Source: Deltaproteobacteria bacterium
GTDB taxonomy: Bacteria; JADJOY01
Assembly (NCBI GenBank): GCA_016713535.1
Contig: JADJOY010000009.1
Span: 1 to 64,000, forward strand
Direction of reading: 5' to 3'
Length of the DNA stretch: 64,000 bases
The position numbers were made by a program, and so were the translations under genes. Positions 10,809 through 19,862 of the stretch are shown here, piece after piece. The notes under the pieces were generated by a model that saw nothing but the letters and a program-made list of their open reading frames with translations, did not search any database and was not told where the DNA came from. Position 1 is the stretch's first letter. The number at the start of each line of letters is the position of its first letter.

Positions 10809-10838
10809 TTGCGCGCCGTTGGGACGTCAGCTTATACT
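10809..10838 (+). promoter_or_regulatory. Sigma70-like promoter of the DUF222 gene
   Basis: TTGCGC at 10809-10814 and TATACT at 10833-10838 are spaced by 18 bases and form the best sigma70-like pair in this intergenic stretch. The -10 hexamer overlaps the LexA-like box that follows, so transcript start would be about 10845. Confidence 0.5.
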
Positions 10839-10853
10839 GAACATCAGTTCACC
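10837..10853 (+). promoter_or_regulatory. LexA-like (SOS) box on the DUF222 promoter
   Basis: The sequence CTGAACATCAGTTCACC contains the inverted repeat TGAAC-ATCA-GTTCA, which fits the GAAC-N4-GTTC box of Gram-positive LexA proteins and, by my memory of it, agrees at 15 of 17 positions with the Myxococcus xanthus LexA box CTRHAMRYBYGTTCAGS. It overlaps the -10 element and the predicted transcript start, the usual position for a repressor. Binding itself is inference. Confidence 0.55.
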
Positions 10854-12821
10854 GTGAGTGGTGACGGGGTGACGCATGGGGCCACGACTTCAGGAGATCG
10901 AGGGCTGCAGGCGGAGATCACGCTGCTGGCGGCGCACATCAGCGCGGCGACGTACCGGTTCCTGGTGCTGCTCGCCGAGCTGGATCGGAAGGTGAGCTGG
11001 GCCGGCGAAGGCATCGCCTCGGCGGCGCACTGGCTCAACTACCGCTGCGGCATCAGCCTGCGCGCGGCGCAGGAGCAGGTGCGCGTGGCGTACGCGCTAC
11101 CGGCGCTCGCCAAGATCAGCGCGGCGTTCGAGCGCGGCGAGGTGAGCTACTCGAAGGTCCGGGCGATGACCCGCGTGGCCACCGCGGCGAACGAGGACTA
11201 CTTGCTCAACTTCGCGAGGTCGGGGACCGCGTGGCACGTGGAAAAGCTGGTGCGCTCGTACCGGACCGCCGAGCGCGGGCGCGAGACGGCGGCGGCGAGG
11301 CGGCAGTTCGCGGAGCGGGAACTCTCGTGGTCGTACGACTCCGACGGCTCGCTGGTGTTCCGCGGGAGGCTGCCGGCCGAGCTCGGCGGCATGGTGGTCG
11401 CGGCGCTCGAGGCGGCGCGGGAGGAGCTGTTCCGGAAGCAGCGCGACGAAGCCGACGGCAAGCCTGTGGATGAGCGTCCCGCGGAACGCGAGGCGGACAC
11501 CGCTCAGCGCGAAGGCGGGGCGGCGGCGACTCCAGCGATGCGGCCGCCGTGGATCCCCGAAGATCACGAAGGTCCGCAGGCGAAGCGGGCGGATGCGCTG
11601 GTGTTCCTGGCGGAGTCGTTCCTGGCGAACGGTGGCGCGGCGCTCGCGGCCGGCGAGCGCTACCTGCTCCACGTCCACGTCGACGAGAGCGCCTTGCCAC
11701 GCGACGGCGACGGCACTCGCTGCCACGTCGACGATGGGCCGGCGCTGGCGGCGGAGACGGTCCGGCGGCTCGCCTGCGACTGCGGCCGGGTATGTCTTCA
11801 CGACGACGAACACGGCGAGGTGCTGAGCGTCGGGCGCAAGACGCGCCAGATCCCGCCGGCGATCCGCCGCGCGCTGCGGTCGCGCGACGGCGGCTGTCAG
11901 TTCCCCGGCTGCATCAACCGCCGCTTCGTCGATGGCCACCACATCGAGCACTGGGCCGACGGCGGCGACACGAGCCTCGCGAACCTGGTGATGCTGTGCC
12001 GCTTCCACCACCGCCTCGTTCACGAGGGTGGGTACGCGGTCGAGGCCAGCGAGGGCGGGTTCGAGTTCCGCGATCCGAGCGGGCGCGTGTTGCGGTGCAG
12101 GCCGGCGGTGATCGAGGGCGACTCGGTGGCCGCGATCGTGAACCGGAACCTCGGCGCCGGGCTCGCGATCGATGCGGAGACGATCCGGCCCCACGGCTGG
12201 TACGGCGAGCCGGTGATCTGGTCGTGGGCGGTCGAGAGCCTGGCGGAGCGCGACCACCGGCCCCCATGCATAGCCCGGCGCTCAGAGGCGGAATCGCCAT
12301 GCCCAGGGGGCGGTTTCGGAGAGCACGAGGTACGATCCGCCGGTGAGGCGGCGGAGGCGGAAATAGCGGTACGGCTGCGCGGCTGCGCGGCCGCCGGTGG
12401 GCACCACCTTGGCGCGCGCGATGAGGTGGCGATCGCGCCGCGCCGTGGGACCGATCCAGCACCAGCGGGCGTCGACGGCCTCGATCGACGAGGCGCGCAG
12501 CGCGGCCCAGCGCTCGGCCGCGACCGCCGCGCTCTCGGCGTCCGGAGCTCCGGTCCCGCTTCGTTGCGCCGCTTCGACGATCCCAGCGCCGACCTGGCGA
12601 TCGAGCGCCTGGCGGATGGCCACGGTGACCTGCGAGACGTCGATGGCACGCCCGGGCCACGCGAGCCACAGCGCGCCCATCGCCACCAGCGCCAGCGCTC
12701 CCCAGATCCCCTTGAATCGAATCGTCATCGGCGGCTCCCGCTTCAGGGCGTGCGATCATGGCACGGGCGTTGCGGTCGAATCCGGCCGGGCGAGTGCGCG
12801 TGCTCGAGAGGAGGCTGCTGA
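10854..12821 (+). CDS. DUF222 (13E12-repeat type) protein with HNH endonuclease domain
   Basis: The N-terminal DUF222 region (about residues 18-330) reads LLAELDRKVSWAGEGIASAAHWLNY, then CGISLRAAQEQVRVAYAL and FERGEVSYSKVRAMTR. The HNH nuclease motif follows at about 349-392: CQFPGCINRRFVDGHHIEHW, then LANLVMLCRFHHRLVHEGG, with zinc-type Cys and the HH/H/H residues in place. Conserved sequence ends near 12270 (WAVESLAERDHRP); the remaining 180 or so codons read antisense through the gene at 12282-12728 and have biased composition, so the natural stop is missing. Skipping one base after CAC at 12255-12257 would reach a TAG at 12271. I use the GTG at 10854 because it lies just after the predicted transcript start; the frame is open back to 10809. 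In Mycobacterium, members of this family are in the LexA regulon, which agrees with the box upstream. Confidence 0.85.
   Translation: MSGDGVTHGATTSGDRGLQAEITLLAAHISAATYRFLVLLAELDRKVSWAGEGIASAAHWLNYRCGISLRAAQEQVRVAYALPALAKISAAFERGEVSYSKVRAMTRVATAANEDYLLNFARSGTAWHVEKLVRSYRTAERGRETAAARRQFAERELSWSYDSDGSLVFRGRLPAELGGMVVAALEAAREELFRKQRDEADGKPVDERPAEREADTAQREGGAAATPAMRPPWIPEDHEGPQAKRADALVFLAESFLANGGAALAAGERYLLHVHVDESALPRDGDGTRCHVDDGPALAAETVRRLACDCGRVCLHDDEHGEVLSVGRKTRQIPPAIRRALRSRDGGCQFPGCINRRFVDGHHIEHWADGGDTSLANLVMLCRFHHRLVHEGGYAVEASEGGFEFRDPSGRVLRCRPAVIEGDSVAAIVNRNLGAGLAIDAETIRPHGWYGEPVIWSWAVESLAERDHRPPCIARRSEAESPCPGGGFGEHEVRSAGEAAEAEIAVRLRGCAAAGGHHLGARDEVAIAPRRGTDPAPAGVDGLDRRGAQRGPALGRDRRALGVRSSGPASLRRFDDPSADLAIERLADGHGDLRDVDGTPGPREPQRAHRHQRQRSPDPLESNRHRRLPLQGVRSWHGRCGRIRPGECACSRGGC
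12282..12728 (-). CDS. Membrane-anchored protein of unknown function
   Basis: A 148-residue protein with one N-terminal hydrophobic segment (IWGALALVAMGALWLAW) and a soluble domain of about 115 residues containing WAALRASSIEAVDARWCWIGP and a C-terminal YRYFRLRRLTGGSYLVL stretch that looks beta-rich. The start has GGGAG six bases before the ATG. It is read antisense to the C-terminal extension of the DUF222 frame; its ordinary composition, ribosome site and signal-anchor make this strand the more likely coding one. Family not recognised. Confidence 0.65.
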   Translation of the reverse strand: MTIRFKGIWGALALVAMGALWLAWPGRAIDVSQVTVAIRQALDRQVGAGIVEAAQRSGTGAPDAESAAVAAERWAALRASSIEAVDARWCWIGPTARRDRHLIARAKVVPTGGRAAAQPYRYFRLRRLTGGSYLVLSETAPWAWRFRL

Positions 12822-14536
12822 TGGCGACCCGGAAGCGTGGCTCGACACCCTACCGGGTGCGGCGCTCGACGGCGGTCCTGACCGCCGGCTTCGACCCCCG
12901 GCTCTCGGTGGGCTCGGCGCGGCCAGCGGTGTTCCGCTCGTCGACCTACGTGTTCTCGAGCCCGGAGACCGCGTAGCGGGCGTTCGCGATCGCCCTCGGC
13001 CGCGAGCGCGCCGCCGAGGGGGAGGCGGTGGACCTCATCTACTCGCGGCTCTCCCACCCCAACGCCGAGATCCTCGAGCACCAGATCGCGCCGCTCGAGC
13101 CGGGCGCCAAGGACGCGGCGGTCTTCAACTCGGGCATGGCCGCGATCTCGACGCTCTTCCTCGCCTTCTGCGAGCCGGGCTCGAGCTTCGTCTACACGAC
13201 ACCGGTCTACGGCGGCACGCAGCACCTGATCCACCAGCTCCTCGAGCCGCTCGGGATGCGCGGCATCCCGGTGCTCGCCGGCGACACCGCGGCACTGCGC
13301 GCCGCGATCGCGCGGGCGCCGCGGCTCAGGCTGGTGTTCGTGGAGACGCCCGCGAACCCGACGCTGGTGATGTCCGACATCGCCGCCGCGGCGGAGGCGG
13401 CGGCCAGGCGCCGCCGCGAGCGCCCGCTGGTGGCCGTCGACAACACCTTCCTCGGGCCCACGTTCCAGCACCCGCTGACGCTCGGTGCCGACCTCGTCGT
13501 CTACTCGGCGACCAAGTACCTGGCCGGGCACAGCGACATGCTGGGTGGCGTGGTGCTGGCCCGCGATGCCAGCCTCACCGAGCAGCTACGCGGGCTGCGG
13601 GCGATCGTCGGCAACATCCTCCAGCCCGACGAGTGCTGGATGCTCGACAGCCGGCTGCCGACCGTCGACCTGCGCATGAACAAGCAGAGCAAGAACGCGC
13701 AGCGCATCGCCGAGGCGCTCGCCGAGCACCCGCGCATCCGCCGCATGCACTATCCGTCGCTCTTCACCGACCCCGAGCAGGTGCGGATCCGCGACGCGCA
13801 GTGCCGGTTCCCGGGCGGGCTCTTGTCGTTCGAGCTCGAGGGCGGAAAGGCGGAGGCCTTCGACTTCCTGCGGCGGCTCACCATCGCGCGCAACGCCGTG
13901 AGCCTGGGCGGCGTCGAGACCCTCGCCTGCCACCCCGCCACCACGACCCACTCGGAGATGTCGCCGGCCGAGAAGAAGCGCGCCGGCGTCACCGACTCGC
14001 TGGTACGGATCTCGGTCGGGATCGAGGACTGGCGGGATCTGCTAGCCGACTTCGAGCGGGCGCTGTCGGAGTGGTCGATCGAACGCAGTCCGCCGCCTGC
14101 GTTTTCGCGGGGGGGCACCCCCACCGCGTGCCACGCGCTGCGCTCGGCGTGCCGCTGGCACCGGACGGTCGCCGAGGAATCCCAGCTGGGTGAGCGACCG
14201 AACTGGCGATCGCGGGCCGTGTCGTTCGCTGGAGCGCGCCCGCTCCGTCGGGCGCCAGCGACGGTCTGGGTCGGCGACGGAGCGCCGACGCTCCAGCCGC
14301 GCACGTCCGGCCGTTCACCGCGGCACCGGCGGCACGAACGGGCAGGACGAGTCCTCGAGGCACAGGTCGTCCTTGAGGTTGCGGCCGAACGAGGACAGGT
14401 AGAGCCCGATCTGGTTCTGCGCCCACACCGCCCAGTCGATGGGGGCGTCGGGTGTCGAGAAGCCGATGAACTCGTGCTTGATCCCCATCGGGAAGCGCAC
14501 CGCCGAGAGGCCATCGCCGACGCGCACCGGCGGTAG
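12821..14536 (+). pseudogene. PLP-dependent Cys/Met-metabolism lyase (methionine gamma-lyase type) with internal TAG
   Basis: Cystathionine/methionine gamma-lyase family: VFNSGMAAISTLF, VYGGTQHL, FVETPANPTL, VDNTFLGPTFQHPL and YSATKYLAGHSD, with the PLP lysine at about residue 232. ATG at 12821 has GAGGAGG six bases upstream. Codon 52 is TAG (12974-12976), yet the same frame continues with conserved residues on both sides (SSPETA before, RAFAIALGRERAAEGE after), where relatives have an acidic residue, so a GAG to TAG change is the simplest reading. The conserved domain ends about 14085 (DLLADFERALSEW), but the frame stays open to 14536 through an intergenic repeat, so the normal stop is also lost. 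A GTG at 13028 could start a shorter product lacking the first 70 residues. The ATG overlaps the last base of the DUF222 frame. Confidence 0.8.
14229..14296. repeat. Two-hairpin intergenic element (copy B)
   Basis: CTGGAGCGCGCCCGCTCCGT begins the first hairpin (stem GCGCCC, loop GCTCCGTC-type, GGGCGC); the second is GTCGGCG, loop ACGGAG, CGCCGAC, ending CTCCAG. Bases 14266-14296 are the exact reverse complement of 6396-6426. It lies between the convergent lyase and hydrolase genes, inside the over-long lyase frame. Confidence 0.8.
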
Positions 14537-17158
14537 CGGGCCGATGCCGCCGTTGTTGCGGTCGAGGTCGTCGATGTCCCAGCGCTCGGCGTAGGGGATG
14601 TCGCCCTCGGGCAGCATCTCGTCGTGGTCGATCAGGATGTCGTTGATGCGCAGCGCCTCGCTCTCATCGCCGTAGAAGCCGGCGGCGCGCGCGAGTGCGA
14701 GGTGGCAGTTGAACGGCACCGTGAAGTCGCCGGGGTCGCTGGTCTGGAGCACCGGCTTGGGCGGCACGCCGGGGAGCGGATCGAGGAAGAGGTGCGGCGC
14801 GTAGTTCACCGGATCGCCGGGCTCGAAGACCATCTGCGCCAGGCCGATGAAGCGCCGCACGTCGGGTGTGTTGCGGCGGAAGCCGAGCCCCTCGTGCTTC
14901 GAGGTCACGGTGACGACGTGCGGCGCGCCGTCGGCTCCCACCAGCGTGATCTCGAGCGGATCTCCCACGTCCGCGGGGATGCCCACCGCGAAGCCGCCCG
15001 AGTCCTCGGCGACGCCGCTCGCCTCCTCGCCGTTCGCGAGGTTCCGCACGGTGATCACCTAGCGCGCCTTGGCCGGCAGTGAGCCGAGCGTGACCTCGGG
15101 GATGACGTCGGGATCGCAGCCCTCGTCGCCCGCCTCCTTGGCGGCGTCGTTGTTGAGGGTGAGCGCCACCTCGCCACCACCGACCGGGCAGCCGACCACC
15201 ACCGGTCCGATCACCTGCAGGAACATGTCCTGGGTGACGAACCGAAGCCGCGAGCGCAGGATCATGTCGGCGAGGTTGCCGCCCGGGACGATCGGCGCCG
15301 CGGCGCGGATCGCGGGCTCGATCGCGGAAGCGACGTTGGTGAGGATCCCGCCGAGCGAGGTCCCCGACATCACGAACGTCGCACCCGGCCCGCCGAGGTC
15401 GAGGCGCCCGTCGGCGTTGAAGTCGCCGTCGAGCTCCGCCACGCCGTCACCGTTCAGGTCGAACTGCGAGCGCTCGCCCAGGTGCTCGAGCACGCGGATG
15501 AGCTGCATGTCGTCGATCACCGTCTGGCGCACGGTGTCGCGGGTCTCGAAGGCGTTGGCGCGGAAGAACGAGGCGCCGGAGTCGGTGATGCCGTCGCCGT
15601 CGGCGTCGACCGCGCGCCCGGTGACGCCGATCGCCTGGATCACGCCGACCTCGAAGAGCTTGTCGGCGGCCTCCTGCAGATCGTCCACCGGGCGGAGGTC
15701 GATGCCGGTGAGGATGCCGATCAGGTTCACGATGAGCTGGGGCGGGATCGGCAGGTCGCCGGCGAGCCCCTGGATGTCGCCGCGGGCGTCGGCGATCGCG
15801 TCGAACGGCCCGTGGCCCACGGCATCGATCGCCGCGATCGCGATGCCGAAGCGGCTCATGGTGTTCGCGAAGCCCACACTCTCGAGCCGCGAGGTGTTCG
15901 AGCCGTGCTGGTAGACGAGCACCGGGAACGGCGGGTGGTGGTCCTGGGTCTCGCGCGGGATCGACAGCATGAAGGTCACGCGGTCGGTCTCGATCGTGCC
16001 CTCGCCGGTCTCCGGGTTCACGTCCATCACGCCGTCGGCGGTCTGGATCAGGCTCGGCGACAGGAAGCTGCCGACCACGAAGTAGTCGACGCCGTCGACG
16101 CCGAAGTTGGGGAACTCGCCCGGCGTCGCGAACGACTCGGCGGCCTTGAGGATCGGCGACAGGAACTCGGACTGGAGGATGTAGACGTTGTCCTGGCTGT
16201 CCGCGGGGATGCCGAGCAGCCGGAGCGAGCCGTCGCCGTCGGTGGCGATGTCGAGGTTCTCGAGCTGGTCGATCCTGGGTGGTGCGACCTGCGCCATGCG
16301 CGCGAGCGGTCCCTCGCCGTCGAGCCCGCGGCGGGCACTCTCGAGCAGCGACGTCACCGACTGGGTGGTGAAGGTCCACGCGAACGCCCACCGCGCGAGC
16401 GGCACGCCGAGGCGCTCGAAGACCGGCAGCGCGTCCGAGAGATCCTGGGTCTGGTCGAGGTGGTGGACCGCGCCGAACGGCGAGCGGATCGGCTGGCCGT
16501 CACGACCGCGCAGGCCGTCGGTGAGGACCACCGCGTAGTGGCTGCGCTGCTCGAGCGGCATCACCGGCCGCACGATCAGCGTGTCGGTGGCGACCTCGTA
16601 GAAGTCCACCCACTCGGGCGCGCCACCGGCGCTCCGCGGCGCCACGTTGCTCGCCGGATAGACGTAGCCCGAGAGCGCGCGGTCGGGGTCGAACGGGAAG
16701 AAGTAGCTGGGGTCGTCGCGGACCGGGAAGTTGCCGCGGCCGAGGTCGAGCGGCACCGGCTTGCCGTAGGCGCGGGAGGTGGGGTCGACGTTGACCAGCC
16801 AGATGTTCGCCGACGTCGCGGTCGAGAGATCGAGGGGCGCCCTGAAGCGAATCGTGAGCGGCGCGTAGGTCCCGAAGCCGTCGAGCTCGTCGACGTGGCC
16901 GCGGATGCGCCGCTCGAGCGCCGTGGGTGCGTCGGTGCTCACGTTCACGCGGCGCTTGGTCGGGGTGGTCTCGTCGTAGAGCGTCGCCACGTCGTTGGGG
17001 AACGGGATCTCCGCGAACGGCCGCGCGTAGAGATCCCACACGATCTCTGGGCCGCTCCCCGCGGGCGTCGCCTTGAGCCCGGGTGCCCGGTCCGACGCGC
17101 CGCACCCCGCGAGCGCCACCGCGCAGACCACCACGACTGCCAGCACCGTCGGCTTCAT
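14315..17158 (-). pseudogene. Large lipoprotein alpha/beta hydrolase, split by an in-frame TAG
   Basis: Starts MKPTVL with a lipoprotein signal (VALAGC, Cys at about residue 18). The 699-codon first part has the nucleophile elbow GTSLGG (Ser near residue 601) and calcium-like repeats DADGDGITD and DFNADGRLD. It ends ...LGSLPAKAR, then TAG at 15061-15059, and the very same frame continues at once with VITVRNLANGEEASG and runs 247 more codons to 14315. The paralogue at 46353-48641 keeps both parts in one chain: after its GESFGG elbow comes GDPLAYAPHVL, matching GDPVNYAPHLFL here beyond the TAG. The two pieces are therefore one gene of about 947 residues with a nonsense codon. An ATG at 17170 overlapping the upstream stop is an alternative start. 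Probably in one transcript with the outer-membrane protein gene upstream. Confidence 0.8.
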
Positions 17159-17163
17159 TCGGC

Positions 17164-18738
17164 TCACCATCGGGCGCTCAAGCGGCCCTGCACGAGGGCG
17201 ATCGCGTCGGGCTTGGCCCCGGACGCGTCGCGGAACGCGGCGCCCGGCCAGTAGCCGCCGCTTTCGATGCCGACCATCACGTGGACCTCGTCGGCGAGGA
17301 TGCGATAGCCGAGCCCGCCGTCGACCTCGAAGCCGAGGTCGTGGTCGCCCACCGGCCCACCCAGGTAGTTGCGCGGGCTGCCACCCGCGTCGAAGCTCGC
17401 GAACGGATCGACCACGTCCTCGAGCGCGTGCGCCCACAGCACCCCGAGCTCGACCTCCCAGCCGGCGTCGCGCGCCTCGCGCCACGTGACGCGCGGGTTC
17501 AGGTACACGGCGTTGGTGACCCCGCCGCGGGTCTCGACCAGGTAGGCGCCGGGCGTGGGGCTGCCCACCAGCAGCGGATCGCCGAGGTTGTAGGCGCTCG
17601 CGGCGGTGAGCCCGGCCAGGTACTCCTCGAACATCACCAGCCCGACGTTGAAGTCGGGGTCGAACGTGAGGTTGGTGACCTCGTCGTCGAACGGGTTGCC
17701 GTCGCCGGACGCGTAGCCGGCGTCGAGCAGCGCGTCGAGGCTCTCGGTCGAGTACCCGGCGCTCACGGTCGCGCCGTGCTCGAGGACCGTGGCCTGGCTC
17801 GGGCTCGCGGGCGTCGCGACCAGCTCGGTGTTGCCGACGGCGATCAGCGCCTCGGCTTCCACCTTCCAGTCGTCGGCGCGCCACCGCACGAAGCCGTCCG
17901 TGAGGCTGATGCGGGTGTTGGTGTCGCGCTCGTTGCGTTGCAGGCGGAACGCCTCGTAGAGCCCGCCCTCGAGGACGCCGTCGCCGTACGTCACCGCGGC
18001 CACGTAGTTCCATGCATGATCCTGCCAGCCGTGGCGGGTGAGATCGTCCTCGACCGGCCGGTCCACCGCCGCCGCAACCGCCCACGGGTGGGCGGGATCA
18101 CCTGGGCGCCCGCCGTAGCGGACCACCAGCCGGTCGACGCGGTCGCCGTAGCGCTTGTCGCCCCACGGCGCCTCGCCGGTGCCGTCGTCGGCGACCAGGC
18201 CGAGCCCCCAGGTGCTGCCCTGGCGGCCGAGCCGCACCACGAAGCGGTCGATCACCGCCTCGCTCCACAGGTAGTCGAGGTCGGCGGTGTCGAGCTCGTC
18301 GTCGCGGATCGCGCGCACGGGCGGCGTGTCGCCACCGATCACGCCCTCGGCGAAGTCGGCCTGCGCGACCAGCCGCAGGCTCCTGAGCGGGCCGCCGTCG
18401 GGCTGCCACGCGATCGAGGGGGCGAGGCGCAAGCGGTGCTCGAGCCAGTCGGAGGCGGGTTGCTCGGCGTCCGGGATCAGCTCCGGATCGACCGGCTGGA
18501 ACGCCGTCAGGTAGGTGAGGCGCAGCCGCCAGTCGCCCTCGAAGGCGGCGGTCCATCCGTCGTAGCGGAACTCGAGGAGCCTGGAGGGCTTGGCCGGCTC
18601 GGCGGCGGACGTGGCCGCGGGTGGCGCCACGTCCGGCGGTGGTGGCGGCTCTTGCGCGTGCGCCACGCGCAACGACGCGACGACGGCCACACCAGCGGCG
18701 AGAACCGCGAACCCACGAGCAGCGCGCGAGCGAGACAT
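17164..18738 (-). CDS. Outer-membrane beta-barrel protein
   Basis: About 524 residues with a signal peptide ending VAHAQEP, a short Pro/Ala-rich linker, and a long region of alternating polar and hydrophobic strands (WRLRLTYLTAF, LRLVAQADFAEGV, FVVRLGRQGSTWGLGL). The chain ends in ...GRLSARW, an aromatic C-terminal residue as expected for BAM-dependent barrels. Start chosen at 18738, four bases after GGGAGG; the frame is open to 18783. Six bases before the next start (17158) suggests co-expression with the large lipoprotein hydrolase, perhaps as a surface-lipid or substrate-uptake pair. Substrate cannot be told from sequence. Confidence 0.8.
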   Translation of the reverse strand: MSRSRAARGFAVLAAGVAVVASLRVAHAQEPPPPPDVAPPAATSAAEPAKPSRLLEFRYDGWTAAFEGDWRLRLTYLTAFQPVDPELIPDAEQPASDWLEHRLRLAPSIAWQPDGGPLRSLRLVAQADFAEGVIGGDTPPVRAIRDDELDTADLDYLWSEAVIDRFVVRLGRQGSTWGLGLVADDGTGEAPWGDKRYGDRVDRLVVRYGGRPGDPAHPWAVAAAVDRPVEDDLTRHGWQDHAWNYVAAVTYGDGVLEGGLYEAFRLQRNERDTNTRISLTDGFVRWRADDWKVEAEALIAVGNTELVATPASPSQATVLEHGATVSAGYSTESLDALLDAGYASGDGNPFDDEVTNLTFDPDFNVGLVMFEEYLAGLTAASAYNLGDPLLVGSPTPGAYLVETRGGVTNAVYLNPRVTWREARDAGWEVELGVLWAHALEDVVDPFASFDAGGSPRNYLGGPVGDHDLGFEVDGGLGYRILADEVHVMVGIESGGYWPGAAFRDASGAKPDAIALVQGRLSARW

Positions 18739-18848
18739 GGACCTCCCGGAGCCAGCGGCGACGAAGCCGCGCCACGTTATCACGGAGCACCGCGCGCGCT
18801 TTCCTTCGCCGCTCGCCCGTAGGTACCCTCGTTCGCGAGGAGGCTCGC

Positions 18849-19862
18849 ATGGCGCTCGACATCCGCACCGACTACGTCCCCAACGGCGCCGGCTGGGAGC
18901 TCAAGCTCAAGCGGGTCGTCTCGCCCGAGCACCTGCGGCCCGGGCTCAACCCGCTCGCGATCATCCCTGGCTACGGGATGAACGCCTTCATCTTCGGCTA
19001 CCACCCGAGTGGCGAGTCGATGGAGGAGTTCTTCGCGCGGCGCGGCTTCGAGGTGTGGTCGCTCTTCCTGCGCAAGCAGCGCGGCACGCGCCGCCGCGGC
19101 GGCACCACCCGCTTCGGCATGGGCGAGGTCGCGATCACCGACCTGCGCGCCGCCTTCGATCACATCCACTCGGTCACCGCCACCGGCGCCACCCGCATCG
19201 ACTCGATCGGCTGCAGCCTGGGCGGCAGCTACCAGTACATCCACGCGAGCCTGGTGCCGGACAACCGCATGGGCGCGATCGTCTCGATCGGCTCGCCGCT
19301 CGCGTGGCACGACGTCCACCCGCTCATCAAGCGGCTGTTCGGCAACCCGCGAATCGTCGGCTCGGTGCCGTTCGCGTTCTCGAGCCACCTGGCCGAGCTC
19401 GGCTTCCCGCTGCTCAAGCGCGTGCCGAGCATCCTCAAGATCTACCTGCACCCCGAGATCACCGACACCAGCAAGATCTCGACGCTGGTGAAGACGATCG
19501 AGGACCCGATCCCGCAGATCAACCGCGAGATCGCCGAGTGGATCCGCAAGCGCGACCTGGTGCTCTCGGGACGCAACATCACCCGCGCCATGCAGCACGT
19601 GAAGAACCCGCTCCTGGTGGTGGTGGCGAACGCCGACGGCATCGTGCCCGAGGCCACGGTGCTGTCGGCCTTCGAGGCGAGCGGGGCGGAACGCAAGGAC
19701 GTGCTGCGCGTCGGCACCGACGCGCTGCGCTTCGCCCACGCCGACCTCTTCATCAGCCGCCACTCCCACGAGCTGGTGTTCGAGCCGATCGCCGCGTGGC
19801 TCGAGAGCGTCAACGCGCCGGCGAAGAAGGCGAAGCCGGCAGCCCGTCGGCGCGGTAGGTGA
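18849..19862 (+). CDS. Alpha/beta hydrolase-fold protein, cytoplasmic
   Basis: 337 residues. The fold markers are LAIIPGYGMNAFIFGYHP near residue 40, a nucleophile elbow IGCSLGGSYQ (Ser about residue 124), an acid-containing VVVANADGIVP, and a late His in FAHADLFISRHSHE. The layout resembles the poly(3-hydroxyalkanoate) synthase/lipase branch of the superfamily more than esterases. ATG at 18849 follows GAGGAGG with six bases. The C-terminal tail is Lys/Arg-rich. Its last 53 bases overlap tail-to-tail with the gene at 19810-21033. Confidence 0.85.
   Translation: MALDIRTDYVPNGAGWELKLKRVVSPEHLRPGLNPLAIIPGYGMNAFIFGYHPSGESMEEFFARRGFEVWSLFLRKQRGTRRRGGTTRFGMGEVAITDLRAAFDHIHSVTATGATRIDSIGCSLGGSYQYIHASLVPDNRMGAIVSIGSPLAWHDVHPLIKRLFGNPRIVGSVPFAFSSHLAELGFPLLKRVPSILKIYLHPEITDTSKISTLVKTIEDPIPQINREIAEWIRKRDLVLSGRNITRAMQHVKNPLLVVVANADGIVPEATVLSAFEASGAERKDVLRVGTDALRFAHADLFISRHSHELVFEPIAAWLESVNAPAKKAKPAARRRGR

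Noticed and set aside
10528-10853. Minus-strand frame 10562-10789 as a 75-residue gene
   Set aside because: Its reading has no family resemblance; the recognisable antitoxin tail is in a different frame of the same strand.
12974-15061. Two internal TAG codons considered as stop-codon reassignment or pyrrolysine/selenocysteine-type recoding
   Set aside because: TAG ends at least nine other genes here normally, so reassignment is unlikely; pyrrolysine use in these families is not known and no PYLIS-like context is apparent. Left as nonsense lesions.
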